From Conchocele bisecta (lineage: Eukaryota > Mollusca > Bivalvia > Lucinida > Thyasiridae), in NCBI GenBank assembly GCA_029237695.1, contig CM055272.1, positions 36,094,791 to 36,158,790 of the forward strand: a stretch of 64,000 nt of DNA, in the 5' to 3' direction. The translations under genes were made by a program, and so were the position numbers. Shown here piece after piece: positions 62,801 through 63,985 of the stretch. Within the stretch, counting starts at the first letter, position 1. The number at the start of each line of letters is the position of its first letter. The notes under the pieces are model-generated. The model did not search any database. It saw only the letters and a list, made by a program, of their open reading frames with translations, and was not told the DNA's origin.

Positions 62801-63141
62801 ATTGATTCTTCGCAAAACGACAGAAATTTGGGCGAAAATAAAGAGACCACCAAATGCAGCTTAACAAGACGCATTTGATGTGCCATATTACATTAAAATC
62901 TGTTACGTAATAAGGACACTATAAAAGAACACTATAAAAGAATACGTACTTTGAATCGGTACGTATTGTTGTTGTTAGTACCACGTGATCGTACACCTTC
63001 ACTATGGTATTATGTTCTTTAACACACACTGTTATTACACTGGGAAAAGCGATTTTACACAATAAGTTTACTTACGTTTGCGATGACCTCATGTGTTGCA
63101 TCAATGCACACTGCTGCTGTAATGGGCCCCAGTTCTTGTGT
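19357..63141 (-). CDS. EVC2: EVC2/limbin-like single-pass membrane coiled-coil protein, 3' portion of the gene (23 exons)
   Basis: Minus-strand multi-exon gene whose 5' end lies beyond the right edge. The joined exons give 3426 nt (1141 codons plus TAG), and every junction is GT..AG with matching phase. Order: about 30 residues of ectodomain, a membrane helix (about residues 30-55 of the assembled part), RRKK stop-transfer, a long E/K/Q-rich coiled coil (about 170-880), a conserved-looking EFEFIAGLV block (875-), then a Ser/Arg/Asp-rich tail with KRKKKKKFLKKQ and an acidic end DDDEYL. In vertebrates EVC2 pairs with EVC at the base of the primary cilium and promotes Hedgehog signalling through Smoothened; its C-terminus tethers the complex there. 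That role is inferred here from layout only. EVC or another type I coiled-coil protein is the main alternative. Introns carry many mobile elements and exon-edge duplications. Confidence 0.62.
19922..19983. repeat. 20-bp tandem repeat, three units, at the exon 23 acceptor
   Basis: atgagagattttacatgca repeats three times, starting about 33 bases upstream of the exon 23 acceptor in the gene's direction, where a branch site would be expected. Confidence 0.88.
20073..20311. mobile_element. Fam-A hairpin MITE
   Basis: Left flank CAG, then TAGCCTATTTCACC. The centre palindrome has cacaggccttttggcctgtg. The right end has decayed. Confidence 0.85.
20633..20800. repeat. 84-bp tandem duplication
   Basis: acagtattgtacatagtgtg with ctctcccttgaaatataaaa is present twice with few changes. 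Confidence 0.88.
20804..21035. mobile_element. Fam-G hairpin MITE (TTAACCC end)
   Basis: ttaacccttagaccgctact, tgtcgtctgctgttgc, and the central gaatcatttcta/tggaaatgattc palindrome. A local duplication of ctaaagtgctgtcaaagca is shared with the copy at 60992. Confidence 0.78.
21500..21732. mobile_element. Fam-F hairpin MITE
   Basis: The centre tttcattagaattgtgtcct folds on itself. The right end is gcatgcaaagagttaa; the left end is worn. Confidence 0.8.
21733..22140. mobile_element. Fam-H element, one end
   Basis: taaaggtcaatgcccaccca and ggcacaaaatgttctttata, then atcgcccctgatatcagtgt. It joins directly to the right edge of Fam-F. Confidence 0.7.
22140..22862. other. hairpin-family relic, then unassigned DNA
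   Basis: 22140-22360 matches the ttgttcacatattgga family flank. 22360-22862 has two cccatcttctccattaacag-like stretches but no gene. Confidence 0.5.
22863..23092. mobile_element. Fam-B hairpin MITE
   Basis: gggcccgtttcactaaactt at the left, tttagtgaaacaggccc at the right, and the centre ttgagcataggctgcatatg palindrome. Confidence 0.9.
23395..24360 (+). mobile_element. core-repeat element, ~160-bp units
   Basis: Repeated tcatttgaccttgacctt, ggggccgcatgagtggga and gtgacttaggactgcagaga segments. The end tgctttccacaagcgggctc is near 24330. Homopolymer C and G tracts lie at 24149 and 24282. Confidence 0.75.
24607..24812. mobile_element. Fam-G hairpin MITE (TTAACCC end)
   Basis: ttaacccttacgttggggaa, ttgtcgtctgctgttc, and the centre catttccaatggaaatgat. 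Confidence 0.82.
24830..26860. mobile_element. inverted-repeat element whose loop holds a core-repeat element
   Basis: Left arm 24830-25020 and right arm 26675-26860 are complements (caaatattgattttatagcg / actataaaatcaatatttga; gtaagtactttttcatca / tgatgaaaaagtacttat). Between them lies the 25103-26650 element. Confidence 0.83.
25103..26650 (+). mobile_element. core-repeat element (gatggcggccatcttggat), nested
   Basis: It starts acaagagggcgatgatggcc, has about four ~420 bp units (gaccccggggtcaccatttt in each), then acggacgacggacgacgacg and a gagcttcgctcaggtgagct terminal hairpin. Confidence 0.85.
26925..27165. mobile_element. Fam-C element, well preserved
   Basis: Ends gtggttgtaactggagaaat and its complement. 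It contains the inner gatcagcctgtgcatccgca hairpin. Confidence 0.85.
27210..27420 (+). repeat. Fam-S-related fragment
   Basis: ggggttttatgtccattcaa, cctgatctggtgccaggcac and cagtaagatccacc; the middle matches the Fam-S ggtgccaggtc segment in reverse. Confidence 0.5.
27455..27660. mobile_element. Fam-E hairpin MITE
   Basis: Centre tttgaaccgtctcgacgaga with ttcaaatggtggtcacgaca, and flanking acacctttacgggtatgaa. Confidence 0.8.
27660..28340. other. no gene seen
   Basis: AT-rich unassigned DNA with only short open frames, lacking any coding bias I can see. Confidence 0.5.
28360..28510. repeat. 150-bp palindromic repeat
   Basis: ctcaaacgagtttccatttg, ttatgagatttatgaaa and their complements flank a cataaattgt/acaatttatg core. 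Confidence 0.88.
28797..28993. mobile_element. Fam-K hairpin MITE (TTAACCC ends)
   Basis: It runs from ttaaccctttccctg to cagggaaagggttaa. The centre is a perfect palindrome around gcaatttctccttttcccac. Confidence 0.88.
28993..29560. other. Fam-E relic and unassigned DNA
   Basis: 29100-29290 keeps a worn Fam-E centre (caacagtcttgacgaggcag). No gene seen in the rest. Confidence 0.5.
29560..30200 (+). repeat. core-repeat element relics
   Basis: Two units with gaaggccgcatgagtgtggt and a ttgaccttgaccttgg stretch, followed by a gtgaacataagtcctcagtg segment shared with 42255, 55970 and 56955. Confidence 0.7.
30245..30549. mobile_element. Fam-A hairpin MITE, full copy
   Basis: Left CTG/TAGCCGATTTCATC; right end gctaCAG. 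Central palindrome and aagtatactttgagggag arms. Confidence 0.9.
30815..31057. mobile_element. Fam-B hairpin MITE
   Basis: ggggccgtttcactaaattt, centre gagtataggctgcatgcagc, right end tttagtgaaacgagtgcc. Confidence 0.88.
31060..31650. repeat. core-repeat and Fam-C relics with GACA/GGAC tracts
   Basis: A Fam-C-like segment lies at 31270-31395; (gacagaca)n at 31398-31440; a second cggacagacggacgg tract near 31562. Confidence 0.65.
31651..31869. mobile_element. Fam-G hairpin MITE (TTAACCC ends)
   Basis: ttaacccttagaatgcggga to tgtaagggggttaaa, with the centre cactttcattggaaatgatt. Confidence 0.87.
32015..32107 (-). CDS. exon 22: serine-rich linker (93 nt)
   Basis: 93 nt, one base in, two out, residues 934-965. 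It reads SQLIDRVKMTQMMPSLSR then HGSTLSMISSRN plus a split Ser codon. The acceptor is ctattacag and the donor gtttgt, a weak donor. Exon 21 to exon 23 also joins in frame (ga+c), so this is a possible cassette exon. Phase fits on both sides, which supports it as real. Confidence 0.75.
32128..32450. mobile_element. inverted-repeat element (copy inverted at 43990-44470)
   Basis: A perfect hairpin ggaaaagtcgcgggcgattc within aatttatcggggtataaac arms. The extension tagttcggcgtgggagttta and gcaatcaaatgttaggg-like sequence recur reversed at 44050-44130. It abuts exon 22 upstream. Confidence 0.83.
32536..32660. mobile_element. Fam-B fragment
   Basis: tgtgctcaataaatgtaaat and cgaagtttagtgaaacgg, one half only. 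Confidence 0.75.
32690..33623. repeat. 34-bp minisatellite next to the exon 21 donor
   Basis: About 27 units of cctccaccaaattatcaaca plus gggttttatcaga. Units at 32820-33080 are irregular, and those at 33090-33620 nearly identical. It stops about 12 bases from the exon 21 donor and contains no exon sequence. Confidence 0.95.
33635..33813 (-). CDS. exon 21: EFEFIAGLV block
   Basis: 179 nt, phase 0 in, two bases out, residues 875-934. It begins EFEFIAGLVRVGAISKEQL, continues TILQIVYPNKSEAEFKEM, and ends EAPSLE. It is less coiled-coil-like and looks like a small conserved helical module. The acceptor is attatcag and the donor gtaagt. A 34-bp minisatellite begins about 12 bases past the donor. 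Confidence 0.92.
34047..34342. mobile_element. Fam-A hairpin MITE, full copy
   Basis: Left flank CAG, right flank CAG. The central palindrome has cacagccgaaatggctgtg. Confidence 0.9.
34505..34692. mobile_element. Fam-C element, short
   Basis: gtgactgtgactggagaaat and its complement at the right end, with an internal deletion. Confidence 0.8.
34735..35152. mobile_element. Fam-D hairpin MITE
   Basis: Ends catgatcacgtggttacaac / ccacgtgatcatacacctt. Centre gaagaatcgatttccgtgtc folds with its complement. Confidence 0.9.
35155..35225. repeat. Fam-L hairpin fragment
   Basis: gatccagatgagacggctcg followed by caacgagccgtctcatcagg. Confidence 0.85.
35388..35475 (-). CDS. exon 20: coiled coil
   Basis: 88 nt, one base in, phase 0 out, residues 845-874. 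It reads NQLEREISQTLEQVKHEY then EVCRRKAMQNQ. The acceptor is ttgttgtag and the donor gtgcgt. A short run of ACA triplets (minus-strand TGT/TTG) precedes the acceptor. Confidence 0.9.
35914..36077 (-). CDS. exon 19: coiled coil
   Basis: 164 nt, phase 0 in, two bases out, residues 791-845. It begins MLKQKLQARLEQREKS, then NKTAAKIKKMLLIHKHMVG, ending EKM plus a split Arg codon. The acceptor is gttgtag and the donor gtatat. The first ~50 bases and the acceptor are amplified into the 2 kb array upstream. Confidence 0.92.
36078..38060 (-). repeat. 85-bp minisatellite made from the 5' edge of exon 19 (about 23 units)
   Basis: Each ~85 bp unit is about 50 bases of degenerate exon 19 plus about 35 bases of its intron 3' end. 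On the minus strand a typical unit reads, after ttgtag, MLKQKL-stop-LRLKQWEKS, against MLKQKLQARLEQREKS in the exon. Decoy acceptors therefore lie upstream of the true one, and their use would hit an in-frame stop. The period is 84-86 bp; the copy number is length divided by period. Units at 36940-37300 are noisy, with indels. Confidence 0.93.
38277..38335. repeat. GGTC simple repeat
   Basis: A cggtcggtcggtcggtcgg tract with ctcgctcgg interruptions, about 30 bases past the exon 18 donor. Confidence 0.92.
38366..38419 (-). CDS. exon 18: coiled coil (54 nt)
   Basis: 54 nt, phase 0/0, residues 773-790: DQEQLNKKLEDQRELQEK. The acceptor is ctgtttag and the donor gtgagt. Skipping it would keep the frame. 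A GGTC simple repeat lies just past the donor (38277-38335). Confidence 0.88.
38574..38820. mobile_element. Fam-L hairpin MITE (TTAACCC-like ends)
   Basis: cttaacccgttcaacaccac to ggggtgaaatggttaat, with the central gatgagccggcacgtgacga hairpin. Confidence 0.83.
38955..39245. mobile_element. ttgttcacatattgga-family hairpin with flank
   Basis: Hairpin at 38965-39060 around aaatgcgagggagcactagc, followed by the family flank cccatccgagtattgattg. Confidence 0.78.
39420..39840. mobile_element. two or three tandem or nested Fam-C copies
   Basis: gtgactggagaaatggggct or a close variant occurs at 39428, 39578 and 39691, with the closing complement near 39815. Confidence 0.8.
39965..40322. mobile_element. 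Fam-M hairpin element
   Basis: ctccagataagctgcgtatt at the left and attccttatctggagc at the right. Centre ttagaattgtctccaaggag is palindromic. Copies: 52955 and 59390. Confidence 0.83.
40440..41470 (+). mobile_element. core-repeat element, six ~160-bp units, ending at the exon 17 donor
   Basis: Units share ggggccgcatgagtggga, catgaatatatggat and aaaaactttaacgcagattt. Then cggacagacggacgcacg at 41362-41425 and the terminal ccgcaagcgggctcaac motif. The end is about 6 bases from the exon 17 donor. Confidence 0.87.
41476..41601 (-). CDS. exon 17: coiled coil
   Basis: 126 nt, phase 0/0, residues 731-772. It begins MAKIEEQQRAIHNLKTN and ends TQAVIGRHQE. The acceptor is tcaatctag and the donor gtatgt. 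The end of a core-repeat mobile element lies only about 6 bases into the intron past the donor. Confidence 0.9.
41738..41932. mobile_element. Fam-G hairpin MITE
   Basis: ttaacccttcctacgctgtt, with the right end gtagtaagggttat. The hairpin is partly deleted. Confidence 0.8.
42407..42508 (-). CDS. exon 16: coiled coil
   Basis: 102 nt, phase 0/0, residues 697-730. It begins IRIEMLKERSLALKEQEE and ends LQFSKAKE. The acceptor is atattgtag and the donor gtagga. The acceptor with the first 18 bases of the exon is the seed of the 54-bp array at 42509-43170. Confidence 0.9.
42509..43170 (-). repeat. 54-bp minisatellite made from the 5' edge of exon 16 (about 12 units)
   Basis: Each unit holds the exon 16 acceptor context (atattgtag) plus the first 18 exon bases (codons IRIEML), then about 36 bases ending in the same intron flank. 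Four consecutive units have the acceptor AG changed to AC. Others keep AG, some with a changed first codon. The unit next to the exon is intact, and one unit is truncated. The long open frames across this stretch are by-products of a period divisible by three. Confidence 0.92.
43420..43616 (-). repeat. 20-22 bp array repeating the exon 15 donor
   Basis: Units of the form ccactcagacttacaaatc (plus strand) run up to exon 15. On the minus strand they read tttgtaagtctgagtgg, so several carry a good donor-like gtaagt. The last unit provides the real donor at 43616. There are about nine units, several decayed. Confidence 0.85.
43617..43757 (-). CDS. exon 15: acidic patch then coiled coil
   Basis: 141 nt, phase 0/0, residues 650-696. 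It begins KRRMENNAEESDDDSRRQ and ends KLDWASELES. The acceptor is ggtacag and the donor gtaagt. The intron side of the donor is an array of about 20-22 bp units that repeat the donor motif itself (43420-43616). Confidence 0.9.
43990..44470. mobile_element. inverted-repeat element (reverse of 32128-32450) with an inserted hairpin
   Basis: tccctaacatttgattggcc, ccacgccgaactactttccg, then aatttatcggggatataaac. At 44300-44412 an A/T hairpin (aaaaattacaattttcga) is inserted; the same hairpin occurs at 50390-50430. Confidence 0.8.
44687..44795 (-). CDS. exon 14: coiled coil
   Basis: 109 nt, one base in, phase 0 out, residues 613-649. It begins LTLNKLRQKRMIEEKLAH and ends KLQLKQHKETE. The acceptor is tgttacag and the donor gtacat. 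The acceptor and about 40 bases of the exon recur, diverged, at 44934-44980, separated from it by GATT simple sequence. Confidence 0.9.
44815..45070. repeat. GATT simple repeat around the exon 14 edge copy
   Basis: gattgattgattgattgatt from about 44850 to 44927, resuming at 44995 with gatttatttatt variants. Confidence 0.92.
44934..44980 (-). pseudogene. degenerate copy of the 5' edge of exon 14
   Basis: Read on the minus strand, tgttacag is followed by a stretch encoding NKLRQKCILERSWH, against NKLRQKRMIEEKLAH in exon 14. Flanking tgtaacag and gattggtt match the true acceptor side, so the duplication spans the exon edge. It lies inside the GATT repeat tract. Confidence 0.75.
45387..45465. 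repeat. near-perfect palindrome
   Basis: aattgaaggagccagtggaa and ataagggggctaactccatc fold onto their complements with a 4-base loop. Confidence 0.9.
45501..45593 (-). CDS. exon 13: coiled coil
   Basis: 93 nt, one base in, two out, residues 582-613. It begins KLVSSQVSMSEEERDRI and ends KQMVKLEN plus a split Ser codon. The acceptor is gttttcag and the donor gtatat. A near-perfect 80-bp palindrome (45387-45465) lies about 35 bp past the donor. Confidence 0.9.
45630..45805. repeat. ~30-bp tandem repeat
   Basis: attattctaccattgttaat recurs about five times with decay. Confidence 0.85.
46010..46480. mobile_element. GGAC-tract element carrying an inverted-repeat insert
   Basis: gacggacagacggacggacg near 46080 and again near 46265 and 46440. 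Between the first two lies an insert with arms ttagggtacttatgtggct / agccacataagtaccctaa (46111-46262). Confidence 0.78.
46557..46772. mobile_element. Fam-G hairpin MITE
   Basis: ttaacccgtagaatgcggga, centre cacttccattggaaatgatt, right end worn (taagagctaac). Confidence 0.85.
46843..46940 (-). CDS. exon 12: coiled coil
   Basis: 98 nt, phase 0 in, two bases out, residues 550-582. It begins ERLQKAREEASQRKEAEK and ends EYEDKVV plus a split Ser codon. The acceptor is ctgtacag and the donor gtaggg. TTGG/TTGA simple sequence occupies the intron directly before the acceptor, leaving little normal polypyrimidine tract. Confidence 0.9.
46955..47705. repeat. TTGA/TTGG degenerate simple repeat
   Basis: About 750 bases of ttgattgattgg, ttcattgatttattgactg and similar, filling the intron between exons 11 and 12. 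Confidence 0.92.
47725..47834 (-). CDS. exon 11: coiled coil
   Basis: 110 nt, two bases in, phase 0 out, residues 513-549. It begins RAYEVIQKMLRQHEQEVG and ends RQKQLQHLQ. The acceptor is ccttgacag and the donor gtgggt. The downstream intron is mostly TTGA/TTGG simple sequence starting about 30 bp past the donor. Confidence 0.9.
48000..48135. repeat. Fam-L hairpin
   Basis: gtgcagatccggatgagacg followed by gttacgagccggctcatctg. Fam-L flanks are worn. Confidence 0.78.
48350..48810. repeat. ctaaatattcggacaccat repeats around a core-repeat relic
   Basis: Repeat ends at 48360-48530 and 48735-48805. In between, 48560-48735 carries catgtcacgcccgccgaagc and the end cgcaagcgggcgcgaca. Related copies: 49490, 58920 and 62290. 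Confidence 0.65.
49032..49350. repeat. ~168-bp tandem duplication
   Basis: attacgcggaaaaaataggt occurs at 49047 and 49214, with gttggttatgaggatgtgca / attggttatgaagttgtgca aligned. Confidence 0.85.
49587..49778 (-). CDS. exon 10: coiled coil
   Basis: 192 nt, two bases in and one out, residues 449-512. It begins PVTYADGRLKLLSQQRLE, then NLENDIDIEHTDDLTKL, and ends LLSKFGLN. The acceptor is acttccag and the donor gtaggt. It is less repetitive than its neighbours and so is a good segment for a family search. Confidence 0.92.
49795..50055. repeat. dispersed repeat (copy at 5410-5770)
   Basis: ctacccagtgatttaccgtg, gacgtcatttccggcgaaga and gaataaactctatat are shared. It starts about 20 bases upstream of the exon 10 acceptor. 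Confidence 0.75.
50216..50302. repeat. near-perfect palindrome
   Basis: tggtctagtaacataaggtc and gtaactgctatgctaaagca pair with their complements. Confidence 0.9.
50335..50490. repeat. inverted repeat with T tract
   Basis: agggattccgctggcgattg pairs with ccagcggaatccctgc. The inner ttggcgataaaaaattacaa also occurs inside the element at 43990-44470. Confidence 0.8.
50750..50982 (-). CDS. exon 9: coiled coil
   Basis: 233 nt, one base in and one out, residues 371-448. It is a strong E/K/Q coiled coil: LDVITSYDAEKEIEQAKKD, HKKLSALKQKRLADLEKQH, ending CQAIQTDGPI. The acceptor is gttttcag and the donor gtattg. A Fam-C repeat fragment (gtgactggagaaatgggg) begins about 8 bases past the donor, so the 5' splice site is followed almost at once by mobile DNA. 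Confidence 0.92.
51501..51580 (-). CDS. exon 8: acidic coiled-coil segment
   Basis: 80 nt, phase 0 in, two bases out, residues 345-371. It reads ETEEEDQSELLNTVAGHQ then ISIIDKMKK. The acceptor is cattgcag and the donor gtgagt. The intron upstream of it holds a reversed copy of the Fam-S SINE at 51655-51990. Confidence 0.88.
51655..51990 (+). mobile_element. Fam-S SINE-like element, reverse orientation
   Basis: gtttaacggcctatcaacag, then GGTTCGATCCC (matches the Pol III box B consensus), ttcagccctgaaattaga and acgtgagggccaaaccagg. Confidence 0.75.
52155..52400. mobile_element. Fam-C element
   Basis: gtggctgtgactggggaaat to its complement (ctccagtcactgccacatat), including the inner gatcaggatctgcactgttc. 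Confidence 0.85.
52501..52712. mobile_element. Fam-G hairpin MITE
   Basis: ttaacccttacttcgctgaa to agtaggaagggctaag. Long arms around cgtctccagtggagacg; gacagcacatgagaatc is paired. Confidence 0.87.
52790..52862. repeat. hairpin related to the ccggacaccct family
   Basis: accacctctctacgacagc / gctgctgtagagaggttgca, ending gcactgta. Confidence 0.7.
52955..53770. mobile_element. Fam-M hairpin element interrupted near its end by Fam-A
   Basis: Left end agctccaattaagctgcgta; centre acaattgtctccaaggata. The terminal tccttatctggagc is split by Fam-A at 53439-53757. Confidence 0.82.
53439..53757. mobile_element. Fam-A hairpin MITE in Fam-M
   Basis: Flanks ccttatCTG and CTGgagccc. The uninterrupted sequence ccttatctggagcc at about 40310 is the empty site. 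Confidence 0.92.
53914..54138 (-). CDS. exon 7: coiled coil
   Basis: 225 nt, phase 0/0, residues 270-344. It begins EMSVRARLGMKELQQQ, passes through QLSKQQADWLLAQHLKNQK and ends RRKALAEAA. The acceptor is aattgcag and the donor gtaagt. The first 14-15 codons and the acceptor recur as three diverged copies in the upstream intron between 54302 and 54897. Confidence 0.92.
54302..54897 (-). pseudogene. three degenerate copies of the 5' edge of exon 7
   Basis: Copies lie at about 54302-54345, 54424-54466 and 54855-54897. In the exon frame they read EMSVRARMRMKELQ, EMSVRACIGRKELQ and MSVRAWMDRKELQ, against EMSVRARLGMKELQ in the exon. The first and third then hit a stop codon, while the second shows no stop in the stretch read. 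The flanking intron sequence (gttaggaattacgag) is repeated as well, so each unit spans the exon edge. A Fam-A MITE (54468-54781) has inserted exactly at the acceptor of the middle copy. Confidence 0.85.
54468..54781. mobile_element. Fam-A hairpin MITE in an exon 7 edge copy
   Basis: Flanks catttcCTG and CTGgagtag. The homologous uninterrupted sequence catctcctggaatag is at about 54340. Confidence 0.92.
55035..55505. mobile_element. Fam-H inverted-repeat element, near full
   Basis: taaaggtacatgcctattca to tgagtgagcatgtaccttta, with inner gttaacattttaaggaaac. Confidence 0.82.
55506..55620. mobile_element. Fam-E hairpin fragment
   Basis: tttgaaccgtctcgatgaga palindrome with flanking gtatatgttgtgaccactca. 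The TTAACCC ends are lost. Confidence 0.8.
55628..55819 (-). CDS. exon 6: coiled coil
   Basis: 192 nt, phase 0/0, residues 206-269. It begins AMMSNMIQRQRNEKKE, has a DLPAGERNDVLSLMNEQH stretch and ends ETENLRK. The acceptor is atcaacag and the donor gtatta. A TTAACCC-like hairpin element (gagacggttcaaat core) sits within 10 bp of the donor side. Confidence 0.9.
55960..56088. repeat. dispersed segment: cacattgtggccaaatatta
   Basis: ctagacacacattgtggcca and atcaaaatcggtga also occur at 42330-42375, 30160 and 57030. Confidence 0.65.
56090..56755 (+). mobile_element. 180-bp tandem core repeat, four units
   Basis: ccacagcgcagtagaggacc, gtgtgtgaaatatgaagcaa and taggccattatttacc recur with period 180. 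Confidence 0.92.
56755..56878. repeat. ACGC microsatellite
   Basis: cgcacgcacgcacgcacgca with interruptions, placed as the simple-sequence tail of the 180-bp core repeats. Confidence 0.93.
57183..57283 (-). CDS. exon 5: basic helical segment
   Basis: 101 nt, two bases in and phase 0 out, residues 172-205. It reads TLRSRRSHMDRSHDDEYKRE then MKKLYKRISAKNR. The acceptor is ttttccag and the donor gtacgc. The other two frames hit stops or break the join. It is rich in Arg, Lys and His, unlike the more acidic exons that follow. Confidence 0.83.
57600..57745. repeat. imperfect palindrome
   Basis: gaatagtaggttagtgctgt pairs with cggcactaacctactattc, and gaaacgggatg with catcccgtttc. Confidence 0.85.
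57771..58340. repeat. ~320-bp tandem duplication including the exon 4 edge
   Basis: gaacagtaactcttgcaatc at 57823 against gaacagtaactcatgcaatc at 58157, with matching gttcttaccaataacacc at 57963 and 58281. Confidence 0.88.
57970..58020 (-). pseudogene. duplicated 3' end of exon 4, possible 51-nt alternative exon
   Basis: A tandem duplication carries a second copy of the last 17 codons of exon 4 with its donor (gtaagaa). It encodes LHGNKDISKGTIDGVI against LHSNKDISKGTMDGVI, with two amino-acid changes and two silent changes visible. An AG (cacatgaag) sits directly before it. Spliced from there it is 51 nt with two bases in and one out, which would keep the frame between exons 4 and 5. Whether it is used is unknown; it may be a relic. 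Confidence 0.5.
58289..58509 (-). CDS. exon 4: start of cytoplasmic helical region
   Basis: 221 nt, residues 98-171, one base in and one base out. It begins IINEGDSIVGVLG, continues with MQMHREIDSLDLVNTVNIDTG and ends SKGTMDGVI. The acceptor is ctatattacag and the donor gtaagaa. The 3' end of this exon and its donor are duplicated about 320 bp downstream in the intron at 57970-58020. Confidence 0.85.
58536..58748. mobile_element. Fam-B hairpin MITE
   Basis: gggggccgtttcattaaacg to tttagtgaaacgggccc. The central palindrome is shortened (ttgattatttattaaatg). Confidence 0.88.
58900..59385. repeat. repeat-rich intron segment
   Basis: 58920-59060 matches the cctaaatattcggacaccat family. 59270-59355 is a hairpin of tttgatattaagtttatcag type that also occurs, worn, at 43380-43410. 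Confidence 0.6.
59390..59768. mobile_element. Fam-M hairpin element, reverse
   Basis: ctccagataaggaattagta to cgcagcttatctggagc, with the central ttagaattgtctccttggag palindrome. Confidence 0.85.
59828..59919 (-). CDS. exon 3: cytoplasmic juxtamembrane linker
   Basis: 92 nt, starts in phase 0 (QERIIAQRGKN...) and ends with two bases of a split Ser codon. The acceptor is ctcttgcag. Two donors are possible. GT after 59828 (tatag/gtacat) keeps the frame into exon 4. GT after 59853 (gagag/gtggcc) leaves one base and breaks it. I chose the first for frame continuity. A repeat fragment (tggtgtccgaatatttatgg type) abuts the donor side. Confidence 0.65.
60055..60312. mobile_element. Fam-B hairpin MITE
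   Basis: Worn left end (gccatgtcacaaaactttgt), centre gcatatgcagcatatgcag, right end tttagtgaaacgggcccca. Confidence 0.88.
60364..60436. repeat. TATTCTA microsatellite
   Basis: ctatattctatattctatat repeated over ~70 bases. Confidence 0.93.
60690..60815 (-). repeat. tRNA-like SINE head, minus strand
   Basis: On the minus strand, tagtttagtggtagataatt (A-box-like) and ggtcgtggtttcaagcc (B-box-like) have tRNA-like spacing. No intact tRNA. Confidence 0.5.
60835..60969 (-). CDS. exon 2: transmembrane segment
   Basis: 135 nt, phase 0/0, residues 23-67. It holds a hydrophobic run of about 26 residues (TALSFFMALILGIALV and on) ended by IRRKK, which suggests a type I membrane protein with a cytosolic C-terminus. 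The acceptor is tttcag and the donor gtaagc. A tRNA-like SINE head lies just past the donor, and a TTAACCC-type hairpin MITE lies 20-odd bases upstream of the acceptor. Confidence 0.9.
60992..61236. mobile_element. Fam-G hairpin MITE
   Basis: ttaacccttggaccgctaca to agcagtctaagggttaa. The inner ctaaagtgctgtcaaagca is duplicated as in the copy at 20804. Confidence 0.88.
61240..61795. repeat. diverged repeats, no gene
   Basis: A Fam-S-like cgccctgtcaacagctaggg lies at 61470-61560. A hairpin (gtctgattggtcgaggctga / tcggccaatcaaactgct) lies at 61560-61615. Confidence 0.6.
61796..62042. mobile_element. Fam-L hairpin MITE (TTAACCC ends)
   Basis: ttaaccctttcaaccctaag to ggttcaaagggttaa, with the central gatgagacggctcgttacga hairpin. 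Confidence 0.88.
62056..62272. mobile_element. Fam-E hairpin MITE (TTAACCC-like end)
   Basis: ttaacccagtacgtgtgtaa, centre tttgaaccgtctcgatgaga, right end aaaacgagttaaa. Confidence 0.87.
62280..62545. repeat. inverted repeat of the cctaaatattcggacac family
   Basis: aacgaagctaccacaataac pairs with gtggtagcttcgttttt. The inner ctaaatattctgacacac relates to 48360 and 58920. Confidence 0.75.
62598..63000. mobile_element. Fam-D hairpin MITE
   Basis: gtgcatgatcacgtggttac to taccacgtgatcgtacacct, with the central gcgaagaatcgatttccgtg hairpin. Confidence 0.9.
63076..63141 (-). CDS. exon 1 in window (ectodomain, juxtamembrane)
   Basis: 66 nt, phase 0 in and out, residues 1-22 of the assembled part (begins TQELGPITAAVC). 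The acceptor on the minus strand is ttcacag at 63142 and the donor is gtaagt at 63075. It reads straight into the membrane exon. The upstream exons of the ectodomain are outside the window, so the true protein start is not visible. Confidence 0.75.
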
Positions 63142-63167
63142 CTGTGAATACAAGCACACCTCAGAGC

Positions 63168-63532
63168 TCCAGATAAGGTGCGTATTTTACGCACTTATTT
63201 TAGCAGAATACTCATTGATTATCAGCAGTGGGATGTACAAAATACTCAGAGCAATGTGAAAATATGCATTGATTTTTAAATTTAGTAGTGAAAATACAGT
63301 AATAAAGTTGAAAATTTACTTAGTTGAACTGCAAAAAGCAAAAAGTGTTTGCTTTTTGCAGCTCAAATAAGTGAATTTTTAAATTTGTTTTATTCTTTAT
63401 CATTTGTTCCCTATTTAATAAGGAAGACAATCAATAATACAGACAATAACACATTTGTAAAAGTAAAATATGCATTGAATTTGAAATCTGGGGGTATAAT
63501 ACTCTTTAGATACAAAACTTATCTGGAGCACT
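63168..63532. mobile_element. inverted-repeat element upstream of exon 1
   Basis: gagctccagataaggtgcgt to acttatctggagcactga. Inner hairpin gcaaaaagcaaaaagtgttt with its complement at about 63330-63365. Confidence 0.78.
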
Positions 63533-63789
63533 GACACCCATCATATCTCCTGACAGGAGAAAAATCTCCTGCTTTTTCACCATTTCTGCTGCCACAAATT
63601 TTCATTCTCCTCATTTGAATGTTGATCTCCTGAGTTTTGACAATCGTAAAAAGAATGTCGAATGCAAATTTTAAGATATTTCTCAGCTAATTTCAAGCAA
63701 TTTAAGTATGTTACATTGCCATTTTGACACACGCGGCAAATGACGGCATATTAAAGTCTCGGATTCAGACCGTTGAAAAGTATGCGGAC

Positions 63790-63985
63790 TTGTCACGTTG
63801 TGTCATTAGGCTACCAATGAAATGTCAGTTTGCAATGAAATGTCAGTTTTCAATGAAATTTCATTGAAAACATGGCAGTGTTCAATGAAATGTCAGTTTT
63901 AAATGAAATGTATGTCAGTTCAGTTTCAATGAAATTTCAGTTTTCAATGAAATGTCAGTTTTCAATGAAACTGCCAATATGACAT
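63790..63985. repeat. ~16-18 bp tandem repeat
   Basis: caatgaaatgtcagtttt repeats about nine times with variation. Confidence 0.9.
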
